Shown here: positions 8,916-17,483 of the stretch, piece after piece
Layout: the number at the start of each line of letters is the position of its first letter
Position numbering within the stretch: the first letter of the stretch is position 1
From: Pseudarthrobacter enclensis
GTDB taxonomy: Bacteria; Actinomycetota; Actinomycetes; Actinomycetales; Micrococcaceae
NCBI RefSeq assembly: GCF_001457025.1
Contig: NZ_KQ758602.1
Coordinates: 248,001-312,000 of the forward strand
Length of the DNA stretch: 64,000 nucleotides
Reading direction: 5' to 3'
The notes under the pieces: model-generated
Databases searched by the model: none
What the model saw: only the letters and a program-made list of their open reading frames with translations
What the model was told of the DNA's origin: nothing
Program-made: the position numbers and the translations under genes

Positions 8916-10136
8916 TTACCCTGCGATGGCGGTGCCGGCAAGGGTGGCTTCAATGACGGCCGGCGACAGCACATACTGCGTCACCATCTGGCTGGCACCG
9001 AGGATGGCAGCCCGGCCGCCGGCCATGGACAGGACAATGCGCAGGTGGGACGTGGCCAGCGGCGGCGAGCGCCGGTACACCACCTCACGGATGCCGGCCA
9101 CGAGGTGCTCCCCGGCCTCGCCCATGCTGCCCCCCACCACGATCACCGAGGGGTTGAGCAGGTTGACCACAGTGGCAAGCACTTCGCCGATGTCCCGGCC
9201 GGCCTGGCGCAGCGCCTGGATGGCCTGCAGGTTGCCGTCCGCTGCGAGCCTCAGGACATCGGCGCCCTTGGCAACCTCCACCCCCTGCCCGCGAAGCGCC
9301 CGGACGATCGCCGGTCCGGACGCCAGTGCTTCCAGGCAGCCGTAGTTGCCGCAGGCGCACAGGACGTCGTGTCCCCGGGCCACCTGCACGTGCCCCAGGT
9401 CGCCGGCCGTGCCGTTTGCCCCGCGCTGCAGCTCTCCGCTGCTGATGATGCCCGAGCCGATGCCCGTGGCCACCTTCACGAAGAAGAAGTTGCCGTGCTC
9501 CGGCCAGTTGGCGGCCCGCTCCCCCAGGGCCATGATGTTCACGTCATTGTCCACCAGGACCGGCACCGGAAGGGAACGCTGGACGTAGCCAACGACGTCG
9601 AACCCGTCCCATCCGGGCATGATGGGCGGTTTCACCGGCCGGCCCGTGTCATGTTCCACCGGGCCGGGCAGGCCGATTCCCACCCCCGCAAGCTCCTCGA
9701 CCTTGCGCCCGGCGCCGGACAGGAGCTCCTGGCCCTGCGTGAGGACGCGGTCCAGGACGGCCTCCGGGCCGTCGGCCACCTGCTGGGCCAGCCGGTGCTC
9801 GGCCAGGATGTTGCCGCCGAGGTCAGTGACCGCGACGATGACGTGGGTGGCGCCGACGTCCGCGGCCAGGACCAGGCGCGCGGCCGGGTTGAAGGCAAAG
9901 CGCGACGGTGGCCTGCCGCCGCTGGAGAGGGCTTCACCCGCCGGGCCCACCAGCCCGGACAGCATCAGCGCGTCAATGCGCGAAGCGACGGTGGAGCGGG
10001 CCAGGCCGGTACTGACGGCAAGCTCGGCCCGGGTGCGGGCCCTGCCGTCACGCAGCAGCTGGAAGAGGTCTCCGGCGCGGGACAGATTGCCGGCGTCAGC
10101 GTCCCGTGCTGGCAATTTCCCTGTGGCTGGAGTCAT
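8916..10136 (-). CDS. ROK family transcriptional repressor
   Basis: A 406-residue sugar-responsive repressor. A MarR-like winged helix (about residues 20-75; RAELAVSTGLARSTVASRIDAL) precedes a ROK domain. The ROK domain has the phosphate-loop-like ADVGATH, the DNDVN segment, and the zinc motif CACGNYGCLE. ATG 10136 was chosen; the in-frame sequence upstream to 10256 overlaps the divergent promoter and is not expected to be translated. It faces the Gfo/Idh-ABC operon and is the obvious local regulator, presumably released by an operon substrate. Confidence 0.9.
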   Translation of the reverse strand: MTPATGKLPARDADAGNLSRAGDLFQLLRDGRARTRAELAVSTGLARSTVASRIDALMLSGLVGPAGEALSSGGRPPSRFAFNPAARLVLAADVGATHVIVAVTDLGGNILAEHRLAQQVADGPEAVLDRVLTQGQELLSGAGRKVEELAGVGIGLPGPVEHDTGRPVKPPIMPGWDGFDVVGYVQRSLPVPVLVDNDVNIMALGERAANWPEHGNFFFVKVATGIGSGIISSGELQRGANGTAGDLGHVQVARGHDVLCACGNYGCLEALASGPAIVRALRGQGVEVAKGADVLRLAADGNLQAIQALRQAGRDIGEVLATVVNLLNPSVIVVGGSMGEAGEHLVAGIREVVYRRSPPLATSHLRIVLSMAGGRAAILGASQMVTQYVLSPAVIEATLAGTAIAG

Positions 10137-10200
10137 GTACCAGTCATAACACGCGCACTTGCGCCTGTCACCACAACAGAAGAATGACGGAAGCAGAACA

Positions 10201-10237
10201 ACTTTTGCTTGACTCTCGTCAAAAGTAGTCCTAGGTT
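10201..10237 (+). promoter_or_regulatory. Promoter of the keto-sugar operon with overlapping ROK operator
   Basis: TTGACT (10209-10214) and TAGGTT (10232-10237) with a 17-bp spacer form a plausible sigma-A promoter. ACTTTTG (10201-10207) and CAAAAGT (10220-10226) form a perfect inverted repeat over the -35 box, as expected for a repressor operator. The adjacent ROK gene is the candidate ligand-controlled repressor. Confidence 0.6.
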
Positions 10238-10258
10238 GTGACGAGGAGCACATCACGA

Positions 10259-11428
10259 GTGCCGATACCGCAGATTTACCGCATCAATCGCCCCGTATCC
10301 GAGTCCGCTTACAAAGAGGTCGTTGACTTGTCCCACCCACTTCACGCCGACCGTCCCCTGGGAGTCGGCATCCTCGGTGCCGGTCCCGTCACCCAGGCCA
10401 TCCACCTTCCCGCCCTGGCGCGGCTCCGCGGCCTCCTCGAGGTCCGGCACATCATGGACGTGGATCCGGCGGTGGCCGGATCGGTCGCCGCGCGCGTTGG
10501 AGCCGCCTCCAGCAGCACCATGGAGGCCCTGCTGGGCGACGAAACGGTGGATATCGTGGCCATCTGCAGCCCCCACCAGTTCCATGCGGAACAGGTCATT
10601 GCCGCCTGCCGGGCGGGCAAAAAGGCTGTCCTGTGCGAGAAGCCGTTTGCCATGAATGCCGAAGAGGCCGGGCGCATCTCAGCCGTCAGCAGGGAAACGG
10701 GCGTGCCGATCGTGGTGGGCGCCATGCACACCTTCGATCCGGGCTGGCTCGCTGCCAGGAGGAACTGGGACGACCTTCCCGGGACGGCGCACACCATCCG
10801 CTCCTCGATCGTCCTTCCACCCAACGCCCGGTTCGAAGACTTCGCCACCGAGATCATCACCCGGCCCGCGGCGGGCACGCCGGATTATGGCGACGTCGAG
10901 GTCATCAAGTCCATGATGCAGGGCGGCATCATGGGACTGGCCATCCACGACCTCCCACTGGTGCGGCAGTTCACCCCCGACTTCGCGGACATCGAGGTCC
11001 TGCAGGCCCGGCACGTCCGTCCCTTTGGTTACGCCGTGTCGCTCCGGACCCCCACCCGGACCATTGAGCTCCGGGCCGCCATGAACAGCACCTGGAAGCC
11101 TGAGTGGAGCTTCGAAGCCATCGCGGACCATGCCGCGCTGCGGATCGATTTCACTCCTTCCTACGTCCAGGCAGGCTCTGCCACGGCCACCTTCAGCCGC
11201 GGCAGCGAAACAACCACCTTCGGCCCCTACGGCCACAACGGCTACGAGGGCGAGTGGCGCGAACTGGCAGAACTGGCGCGGGGCACCAGACAGCCGCCGC
11301 CGGCGCAGGCCCTGATCGACGACCTCACCTTCGCCCTGGCCATCGCCGATGCCACCGTGGAGAGCGCCGCAGCGGAGCACGGACGCCGGCCGGCCGGGCT
11401 GGCCGGCGCCACCGGAGCCACGGCATGA
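10259..11428 (+). CDS. Gfo/Idh/MocA family oxidoreductase
   Basis: A 389-residue NAD(P)-dependent sugar dehydrogenase-like protein. The Rossmann motif GVGILGAGPVTQAIHLPAL lies near the N-terminus, the family lysine motif is CEKPF, and a catalytic-type His sits in LAIHDLPLV. The start is uncertain. GTG 10259 has GAGGAG ten bases upstream, but the promoter predicted just upstream would leave a very short leader, and TTG 10328 is an alternative. It is the first gene of a long sugar operon and its end overlaps the next gene by four bases. It likely oxidises a hydroxyl of a sugar, inositol or glycoside. Confidence 0.82.
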   Translation: MPIPQIYRINRPVSESAYKEVVDLSHPLHADRPLGVGILGAGPVTQAIHLPALARLRGLLEVRHIMDVDPAVAGSVAARVGAASSSTMEALLGDETVDIVAICSPHQFHAEQVIAACRAGKKAVLCEKPFAMNAEEAGRISAVSRETGVPIVVGAMHTFDPGWLAARRNWDDLPGTAHTIRSSIVLPPNARFEDFATEIITRPAAGTPDYGDVEVIKSMMQGGIMGLAIHDLPLVRQFTPDFADIEVLQARHVRPFGYAVSLRTPTRTIELRAAMNSTWKPEWSFEAIADHAALRIDFTPSYVQAGSATATFSRGSETTTFGPYGHNGYEGEWRELAELARGTRQPPPAQALIDDLTFALAIADATVESAAAEHGRRPAGLAGATGATA

Positions 11429-12252
11429 GCGCCGCGTTCACCGTCACCGCCACCACCGGGGCTGAAGAAGCAGGCGGCGTCGCCCTTGCCATCGCCTCCC
11501 TGCCGGCAACATTCGGCCACGCCGCGGACAAGGCAGGGGTGGCCGACGTCGTCGCCATCGCCGGTGAGGCCGGCTGGACCGGCGAGGCCCTCCAGGCCAT
11601 CGAATCCGGCCACCGCGCAATCCTGGTGGCCAACCCCTGCCCCGAGGACACGGCACGCCTGGCTGCGGCCGCGGACGCCGCAGGCACCGCCGTCGTCCTC
11701 GACCACCGGTGGGCCTCCAACCCCGCACTGGTCTCCACCGGGAACGGTCCCGACGCCCGCGAGGCGTTCCGCAGCGCCCTGGGCGCCGCGGCCATGCTGG
11801 ACAGCGTAGCCGCGGCGGCGCCAGGCTCGGATCCCCATCGGCTCCTCGGCGAACACCTGGCGGCGCTGCTCATGGTCACCGGGCCGCTGGACGGCCTGTC
11901 CCTGGTGCGGAACGGCGCTTCCGGCTACCTGGTCAGCGCACGCCTCCCCAACGGCGCCCCGCTCACCGCCCAAGGTGTACTGACCGCCGCCCGCCCTGCC
12001 GGGGTCGACATCCGCCTGTATACGTCCGACGGCGGCGCAAGCGTCCGGGTGCCCGACCCCGGCGCCGCCTGGCCCGCCGAGGTCCGGGCCACCGGGCCGC
12101 ACGGCGACCTCCTGCTTCCCACCCTCTACGAATCAGCCCACCGGTCGGCATGGCGCCGCCTCAAGGAGCACCTCACCGCAGGCACCCGGCCGGACGACCT
12201 CGCCGGTTTCGCCAGGCTGACCGACCACTACGCAACCCTCACCGACACGTAA
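11425..12252 (+). CDS. Degenerate Gfo/Idh/MocA-like protein lacking catalytic motifs
   Basis: A 275-residue protein overlapping the preceding dehydrogenase by ATGA, so it is translationally coupled. Residues about 35-95 follow the Gfo/Idh pattern (ADVVAIAG, then EALQAIESGHRAILVANPCPEDTARLAAAADAAG). However, the normally invariant EKP is ANP, and no glycine-rich Rossmann motif is present at the N-terminus. It probably cannot bind NAD(P) or catalyse the usual reaction. It may be a non-catalytic partner or substrate-handling subunit of the upstream enzyme. The function is inferred from alignment by eye only. Confidence 0.6.
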   Translation: MSAAFTVTATTGAEEAGGVALAIASLPATFGHAADKAGVADVVAIAGEAGWTGEALQAIESGHRAILVANPCPEDTARLAAAADAAGTAVVLDHRWASNPALVSTGNGPDAREAFRSALGAAAMLDSVAAAAPGSDPHRLLGEHLAALLMVTGPLDGLSLVRNGASGYLVSARLPNGAPLTAQGVLTAARPAGVDIRLYTSDGGASVRVPDPGAAWPAEVRATGPHGDLLLPTLYESAHRSAWRRLKEHLTAGTRPDDLAGFARLTDHYATLTDT

Positions 12253-12362
12253 CCAGTCCTCCCGATACGCAACCACCAGCAGTCCAGTCCCACCTCCACT
12301 CTCAACGATGAGCAGGACCGCCCCACCAGCGCACCGCGCCCGCGGTCCCGAAAGGACACACC

Positions 12363-13691
12363 ATGAATGCAACGTCCCACCAGAGCCGCTCCTTCTCCCG
12401 CCGCGGCTTCCTGGGCCTGACGGCGGCAGCTGCCTCCGTTCCCCTGCTGGCTGCCTGCGGCGGCGGTTCGGCCACGCAGGGAGGCGGCGGAGGCGGTGCG
12501 GGCGGGACCATCAAGTTCTGGGACATGCCCTGGGCAACGCCGGCGTACAACGACGCCGCCAAGGGCATCGCCGAGGGCTTCTCCGGCGCCAACGGGGGCA
12601 AGGCCTCCTACCAGATCATCCAGTGGGCCAACTTCTACCAGACCTTCTCCTCAGCGATCGCCTCCAAGACCGGGCCGGCCGTCTCCACCGGCGGCGGGTT
12701 CCAGGCATTCCAGTTCGAACAGCAGGGCCAGATCGCCTACGCGGACAAGGTGATCGACAAGCTCAAGTCCAACGGCCAGTTCGACGACTTCCTCCCGGGC
12801 GTGCTGGACCCGTTCAAGTCGGACAAGGGCTACGTGGCCGTCCCGTGGCAGCTGGACATGCGTGTCTTCTGGTACCGGAAGTCGCTGTTCGAGAAGGCCA
12901 ACGTTGCCCTGCCCACCGACTGGCCGTCGCTCCTGGAAGCCGGCAAGGCACTGAAGAAGGTCGGCGCCTTCGGGTTCACCACCGGCGCCGGCACGGGCAA
13001 CAACTACGCCAACCACTCCATGATCATGATGATGGTCAATAACGGCGGCGGCGTCTTCAACAAGGACGGCGAGCTGGACCTCCTCAACGACCGCAACGTC
13101 GAGGCCATGGAGTTCGTCCTCGAACTGGTCTCCAACGGCATCGTGGACCCCGCCGCCGTCAGCTACACCACGGACAACATGTCCGCCCAGTGGAAGGACG
13201 GGAAGGCCGGGTACGGACTGTTCCAGGTCAACGTTCCGCAGCGCGTGGGCGACACCTCCGGCGACCTGCTGGTGGCCGACCCCATCACCGGCCCGCACGG
13301 CGACAAGGCCACGATCGTGTTCCCGAACAACATCATGATGTACACCAACACCCCGTCGCAGGAAGCGTCGGAGGAATTCCTGGTCTACTACCTCGGCCAG
13401 CTCAAGCAGCTGTGGCAGAAGAAGCTGATGTCCGCCCTGCCCGTCTTCAAGTCCATCACTGAAATCCCCGAATTCGCTGACGACCCCAACAACGTCAAGA
13501 TCGTCAAGGACTGGCAGCCCATCGCCAAGACCTTCGCTTCCCAGGGCAACACCCTGAACGCGAACCTGGCAGCGCTCGACGGCGGCCAGGCGCTGAACCA
13601 GTTCAGCCAGACCATCATTACCGGAAAGTCGGACGCGAAGACCGCCCTGCAGGCCTTCCAGTCCGGCCTCGAATCCGTCCTGAAGAAGTAG
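12363..13691 (+). CDS. Sugar ABC transporter substrate-binding lipoprotein (Tat-type)
   Basis: A 442-residue extracellular solute-binding protein of the carbohydrate (family 1) type. The N-terminus has a twin-arginine motif SRRGFLG followed by a hydrophobic stretch and a lipobox LAAC (Cys near residue 31). It is therefore predicted to be Tat-exported and lipid-anchored. The mature part has the usual two-lobe pattern, with aromatic residues around WQLDMRVFWYRK. Two permease genes follow. It captures the sugar handled by this operon; the specificity is unknown. Confidence 0.9.
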   Translation: MNATSHQSRSFSRRGFLGLTAAAASVPLLAACGGGSATQGGGGGGAGGTIKFWDMPWATPAYNDAAKGIAEGFSGANGGKASYQIIQWANFYQTFSSAIASKTGPAVSTGGGFQAFQFEQQGQIAYADKVIDKLKSNGQFDDFLPGVLDPFKSDKGYVAVPWQLDMRVFWYRKSLFEKANVALPTDWPSLLEAGKALKKVGAFGFTTGAGTGNNYANHSMIMMMVNNGGGVFNKDGELDLLNDRNVEAMEFVLELVSNGIVDPAAVSYTTDNMSAQWKDGKAGYGLFQVNVPQRVGDTSGDLLVADPITGPHGDKATIVFPNNIMMYTNTPSQEASEEFLVYYLGQLKQLWQKKLMSALPVFKSITEIPEFADDPNNVKIVKDWQPIAKTFASQGNTLNANLAALDGGQALNQFSQTIITGKSDAKTALQAFQSGLESVLKK

Positions 13692-13704
13692 GGCGGAGCC
13701 AGCC

Positions 13705-14667
13705 ATGTCCAGCACCACTGCACAATCCGGGCTTGCCCGGGCCCGCCGGGGCGTCGCCCCGGGCGGGTCCGGGACGGTACCGGGCAAACGCCGGAGCAAG
13801 CTTTCCGCGCAGGCCACCAGGACGTTCTTCTGGCTCCTGCTCCCCTCCGTGGTCCTGCTTGTCCTGATCCACGGCTACCCGCTCATCTACGCGGCCGTCC
13901 AGGCCACGCATGACGGGAACCTGCTGCAGACCGGAAACTTCATCGGCGGGGAGAACTTCGCCACTGTCCTGACTTCTCCGGCGTTCTGGAAAGCCGCGCA
14001 GTTCACGCTGTGGTTCACCATTGTGGGCGTGTTCGGTTCATGGCTGGTGGGGCTGGGCCTGGCACTGCTCCTGCGCACCAAGATCCCGGCAGGCAACACG
14101 TTCAAGGTCCTGCTGCTCCTGCCGTGGGTGGTGCCGATCGTGGTGTCCTCCACGGCCTGGAACTGGCTGGTGGCCACCCCGGATAGCCTCATCCCGTCCC
14201 TGTTCCGAAACCTGGGACTGGGCACGCCGCTGTTCCTGGCCGACCCGACGCTGGCGTCCATCACCGTCATGGTGTTCAAGGTGTGGGTGAGCTTCCCGTT
14301 CATGATGATGATGATCTCCGCCGCCCTGGCCTCGGTGGACAGCACCGTCTACGAGGCCGCCAGCATGGACGGCGCCACCCGCTGGCAGCAGTTCACCCAG
14401 ATCACCCTGCCGCTGATCGCCCGGTCCACCTACATCAGCTGGATCCTCATGACCATCTTCTGCGTCAACGACTTCCCCACCATCTACCTGCTCACCGGCG
14501 GCGGGCCCGTGAACGCCACCACCTCCCTGGTGGTCCTGGCCTACCGCACCGTCTTCCAGGACTTCGCCACCGGCCCCGGCGTCGCCATCGCCTTCCTCAT
14601 GACCATGACGCTGGTGGTCATCTCCGTCATTCTGTACCGCCAGATCCGAAAGTCGAGCGTCGAATAA
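13705..14667 (+). CDS. Carbohydrate ABC transporter permease (MalF-like)
   Basis: A 320-residue inner-membrane permease with about six transmembrane segments. The EAA loop YEAASMDGATRWQQFTQITLP in the cytoplasmic loop is the contact site for the ATPase. The extended N-terminal cytoplasmic tail is basic (ARARRGVAP to KRRSK). It is directly followed by its partner permease with no gap. Confidence 0.9.
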   Translation: MSSTTAQSGLARARRGVAPGGSGTVPGKRRSKLSAQATRTFFWLLLPSVVLLVLIHGYPLIYAAVQATHDGNLLQTGNFIGGENFATVLTSPAFWKAAQFTLWFTIVGVFGSWLVGLGLALLLRTKIPAGNTFKVLLLLPWVVPIVVSSTAWNWLVATPDSLIPSLFRNLGLGTPLFLADPTLASITVMVFKVWVSFPFMMMMISAALASVDSTVYEAASMDGATRWQQFTQITLPLIARSTYISWILMTIFCVNDFPTIYLLTGGGPVNATTSLVVLAYRTVFQDFATGPGVAIAFLMTMTLVVISVILYRQIRKSSVE

Positions 14668-15558
14668 ATGAGCGCAGTCCTCCACGCCCACCCGGAATCC
14701 GGCCCCGCGCTCGGCGTCGACGCCGGCAAGCCCCGCAGGGTCCTGTCAGAAGCCGGCATGCGCGGCCGCTGGTGGCGGTTCACCCTCATCCTGGCCATCA
14801 CCGCCGTCGTGCTGGTGCCCATCCTGGTCACCGTGGTCCTGGCGTTCACCCCGGGGCCCAACAGCACCGCCACCGGCCTGACCTTCGAAAACCTCAGCGG
14901 CGTCTTCTCCAAGACCCTCGCCGCCACCTGGCTGAAGAACAGCCTCATCACCACCCTGGCCACCGTCGTGGTGTCGGTGGCGGTGGCGGCCCCGGCCGGC
15001 TACGTCCTCTCCCGCGGACGGTCCAAGGCCGTCTCCGGGTACTCGCTGCTGCTGTTCGTCATGCAGTCCCTGCCCATCATCACCTCCGTGGTGCCGCTGT
15101 TCATCCTGTTCGCCGGCATGGGGCTGGTGGACAACCTGCTGGGCCTGACCATCATCTACGTCGGATCCACCATGACCGTGGCCACCTGGATGATGGCCGC
15201 CTACTTCGACTCCATCCCGGTCAGCCTCGAGGAAGCAGCCTGGATCGACGGCTGCTCGGTGTTCGGTTCCTTCCTGCGGGTGGTGCTGCGCAACTCGCTG
15301 CCCGGTGTCCTGTCCACGGCCATCTTCGCCTTCCTTCTGGCCTGGAACGACTACCTCGTCGCCATCGTGTTCCTGCGCTCCAACGAGATCTTCACCCTGC
15401 CCATGGGTGTGCAGTCCTTCTTCCAGCAGAACGCCACCGACTGGACTTCCGTCATGGCCCTGGCCGTGGTGATGATGCTCCCGCCGGTAATCGTTTTCGC
15501 CACCCTCAACAAATACTTCAGCGTCGGCGGCATCGGCGGCTCCCTCGCCGGCCGGTAA
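14668..15558 (+). CDS. Carbohydrate ABC transporter permease (MalG-like)
   Basis: A 296-residue permease. Its ATG directly follows the stop of the MalF-like gene. It carries the EAA loop as LEEAAWIDGCSVFGSFLRVVLR. Together with the binding protein it forms a CUT1-type importer. No ATP-binding subunit is encoded nearby. In many actinobacteria a shared MsiK-type ATPase energises such importers, and that is the likely arrangement here. Confidence 0.9.
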   Translation: MSAVLHAHPESGPALGVDAGKPRRVLSEAGMRGRWWRFTLILAITAVVLVPILVTVVLAFTPGPNSTATGLTFENLSGVFSKTLAATWLKNSLITTLATVVVSVAVAAPAGYVLSRGRSKAVSGYSLLLFVMQSLPIITSVVPLFILFAGMGLVDNLLGLTIIYVGSTMTVATWMMAAYFDSIPVSLEEAAWIDGCSVFGSFLRVVLRNSLPGVLSTAIFAFLLAWNDYLVAIVFLRSNEIFTLPMGVQSFFQQNATDWTSVMALAVVMMLPPVIVFATLNKYFSVGGIGGSLAGR

Positions 15559-15601
15559 CTGCCCCGCAGAACAGTTCTGTTCCAACCACTTAAGGAATCC
15601 C

Positions 15602-16348
15602 ATGTCTTACTCGCTTCAGCTCTACACCCTGCGCAATGCCATCGCGGAGGACCTGCCCGGCACCATCAGGAAGGTCGCCGAGATCGGCTACACCCAGGTT
15701 GAGCCGTACAACTTCGTGGCCACGGCCAAGGAACTGGGAGCGGCCCTGAAGGAGAACGGCCTCACGGCGCCGTCCGGGCACGCACCGCTGCTGAGCCAGG
15801 ACCAGGACGAAATCTTCGCCGCCGCCCAGGAGCTGGGCATCACCACGGTCATCGATCCCTACCTCCCGGCAGAGCACTGGCAGAACGCCGAGGACATCCG
15901 GGCCACCGCGGAGAAGCTCAACGCCGCCGCGAAGAAGGGCGCCGGGTACGGCATCCGGGTGGGCTACCACAACCACGCGTGGGAACTGGAGTCCAGCATC
16001 GAGGGCCGGACCGCGCTGGAGTACTTCGAATCACTGCTGGACCCGGAGCTGGTGCTGGAGGTTGACACCTACTGGGTGGCCGTCGGCGGACAGGACCCGG
16101 TGGACATCCTTACCAAACTGGGTGACAGGGTGAAGTTCATCCACATCAAGGACGGCAACCTGACCACCGACACCAAGGCCCAGCAGCCGGCCGGGCAGGG
16201 CAAGGTCCCGGTCCTGGACGTCATCGCGGCGGCCAAGTCCCTCGAGGTGGGCGTGGTGGAATTCGACGACTACTCCGGGGACATCTTCGAGGGCATCAGC
16301 CAGAGCCTCGCGTACCTGAACGCCGCAGCAGAAGGAGCCAAGGCATGA
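15602..16348 (+). CDS. Sugar phosphate isomerase/epimerase family TIM barrel
   Basis: A 248-residue xylose-isomerase-like barrel. Candidate metal ligands are in GYHNHAWELE, LEVDTY, IHIKDGN and VVEFDDY, the expected pattern of Glu, Asp, His and Glu. AAGGAA precedes the ATG. It overlaps the next Gfo/Idh gene by ATGA. Relatives epimerise, isomerise or eliminate from keto-sugars, which fits a pathway where Gfo/Idh enzymes first make a keto group. The exact reaction cannot be assigned. Confidence 0.83.
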   Translation: MSYSLQLYTLRNAIAEDLPGTIRKVAEIGYTQVEPYNFVATAKELGAALKENGLTAPSGHAPLLSQDQDEIFAAAQELGITTVIDPYLPAEHWQNAEDIRATAEKLNAAAKKGAGYGIRVGYHNHAWELESSIEGRTALEYFESLLDPELVLEVDTYWVAVGGQDPVDILTKLGDRVKFIHIKDGNLTTDTKAQQPAGQGKVPVLDVIAAAKSLEVGVVEFDDYSGDIFEGISQSLAYLNAAAEGAKA

Positions 16349-17466
16349 GTTTCGCACCGTCCACCCGCAAAGGACCGGTCGGCGTCGGCGTCATCGGCGC
16401 CGGCAACATCTCCAAGCAGTACCTGGACAACCTCACGGTCTTCCCAGACCTGAAGGTCCACGTCATCGCCGATCTCTTCGAGGACGCCGCTGAGGCCCGC
16501 GCCAAGGAGTACGGCATCGCCGAATGGGGCGGGCCGGAGAAGGCACTGAACCATCCCGACGTCGAAATCATCGTCAACCTCACCATCCCCGCGGCCCACG
16601 TGGAGGTGGCCACCGCGGCGGTCAACGCCGGCAAGCACGTCTGGACCGAGAAGCCCTTCAGCCTGGACCGCGAATCCGGCCTGGGCCTGCTCAAGGCAGC
16701 CGACGCCGCCGGGATCAGGCTCGGCACGGCCCCGGACACATTTCTGGGCGCCGGCCTGCAGACCGCGCTGCGCCTCATCCGGCGCGGCGACATCGGCACC
16801 CCGCTGACGGCGATGACCACGTTCCAGACCCCCGGCCCTGAGTCCTGGCACCCCAACCCGGCGTTCCTGTTCCAGTACGGCGCCGGCCCGCTGTTCGACA
16901 TGGGACCGTACTACCTCACCACCCTGGTCCAGGCCTTCGGCTCGATCCGCAAGGTCGCCGCCGTCGGGTCCAAGTCCAAGGAAGTCCGCGTCATCGGTTC
17001 CGGGCCCAAAGCCGGGGAAGAGTTCACCGTTGAGGTCCCCACCCACGTCTCCGCGATGGCGCAGTTCGAATCCGGGGCCTCCTCGCACAGCGTCTTCTCC
17101 TTCGAATCCCCCAGGACCCGGATGGGCTTCGTGGAGATCACCGGCACCGAAGCCACCCTCTCCCTGCCGGACCCCAACTACTTCACCGGTGACATCAGGC
17201 TGTGGCGCGCCGGCGACGAGGACTGGACCACCGTCCCCGCCACCGGGCCGGCCAACGGCCGCGGCATGGGCGTGCTGGACCTGGCCCGGTCCCTCCGCGC
17301 CGGTGTCCCGCACCGGGCAACCGGCGACCTCGCCTACCACGTGCTGGACAGTATGGTCTCGATCAGCGAATCCATCGACGCCGGAACGTTCGTCAACGTC
17401 GAAAGCTCAGCACCGGCCTCCCCGGCCCTCCCCGAGGACTGGGCCCCGGACACCGCAACCCTCTAG
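16345..17466 (+). CDS. Gfo/Idh/MocA family oxidoreductase
   Basis: A 373-residue dehydrogenase. It has GVIGAGNISKQYLDNL as nucleotide-binding loop, TEKPF as the lysine motif, and DMGPYYLTTL where many relatives have a catalytic His; Tyr may take that role. It is translationally coupled to the barrel isomerase upstream, suggesting consecutive steps on the same sugar. Confidence 0.85.
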   Translation: MSFAPSTRKGPVGVGVIGAGNISKQYLDNLTVFPDLKVHVIADLFEDAAEARAKEYGIAEWGGPEKALNHPDVEIIVNLTIPAAHVEVATAAVNAGKHVWTEKPFSLDRESGLGLLKAADAAGIRLGTAPDTFLGAGLQTALRLIRRGDIGTPLTAMTTFQTPGPESWHPNPAFLFQYGAGPLFDMGPYYLTTLVQAFGSIRKVAAVGSKSKEVRVIGSGPKAGEEFTVEVPTHVSAMAQFESGASSHSVFSFESPRTRMGFVEITGTEATLSLPDPNYFTGDIRLWRAGDEDWTTVPATGPANGRGMGVLDLARSLRAGVPHRATGDLAYHVLDSMVSISESIDAGTFVNVESSAPASPALPEDWAPDTATL

Positions 17467-17483
17467 CAAAGCAGGAACCAGCC

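Noticed and set aside
8900..8938. Terminator hairpin GCCGGCAC/GTGCCGGC between tetR and the ROK gene
   Set aside because: The arms are short, the loop is long and the right arm is inside ROK coding sequence; the evidence was too weak to list.
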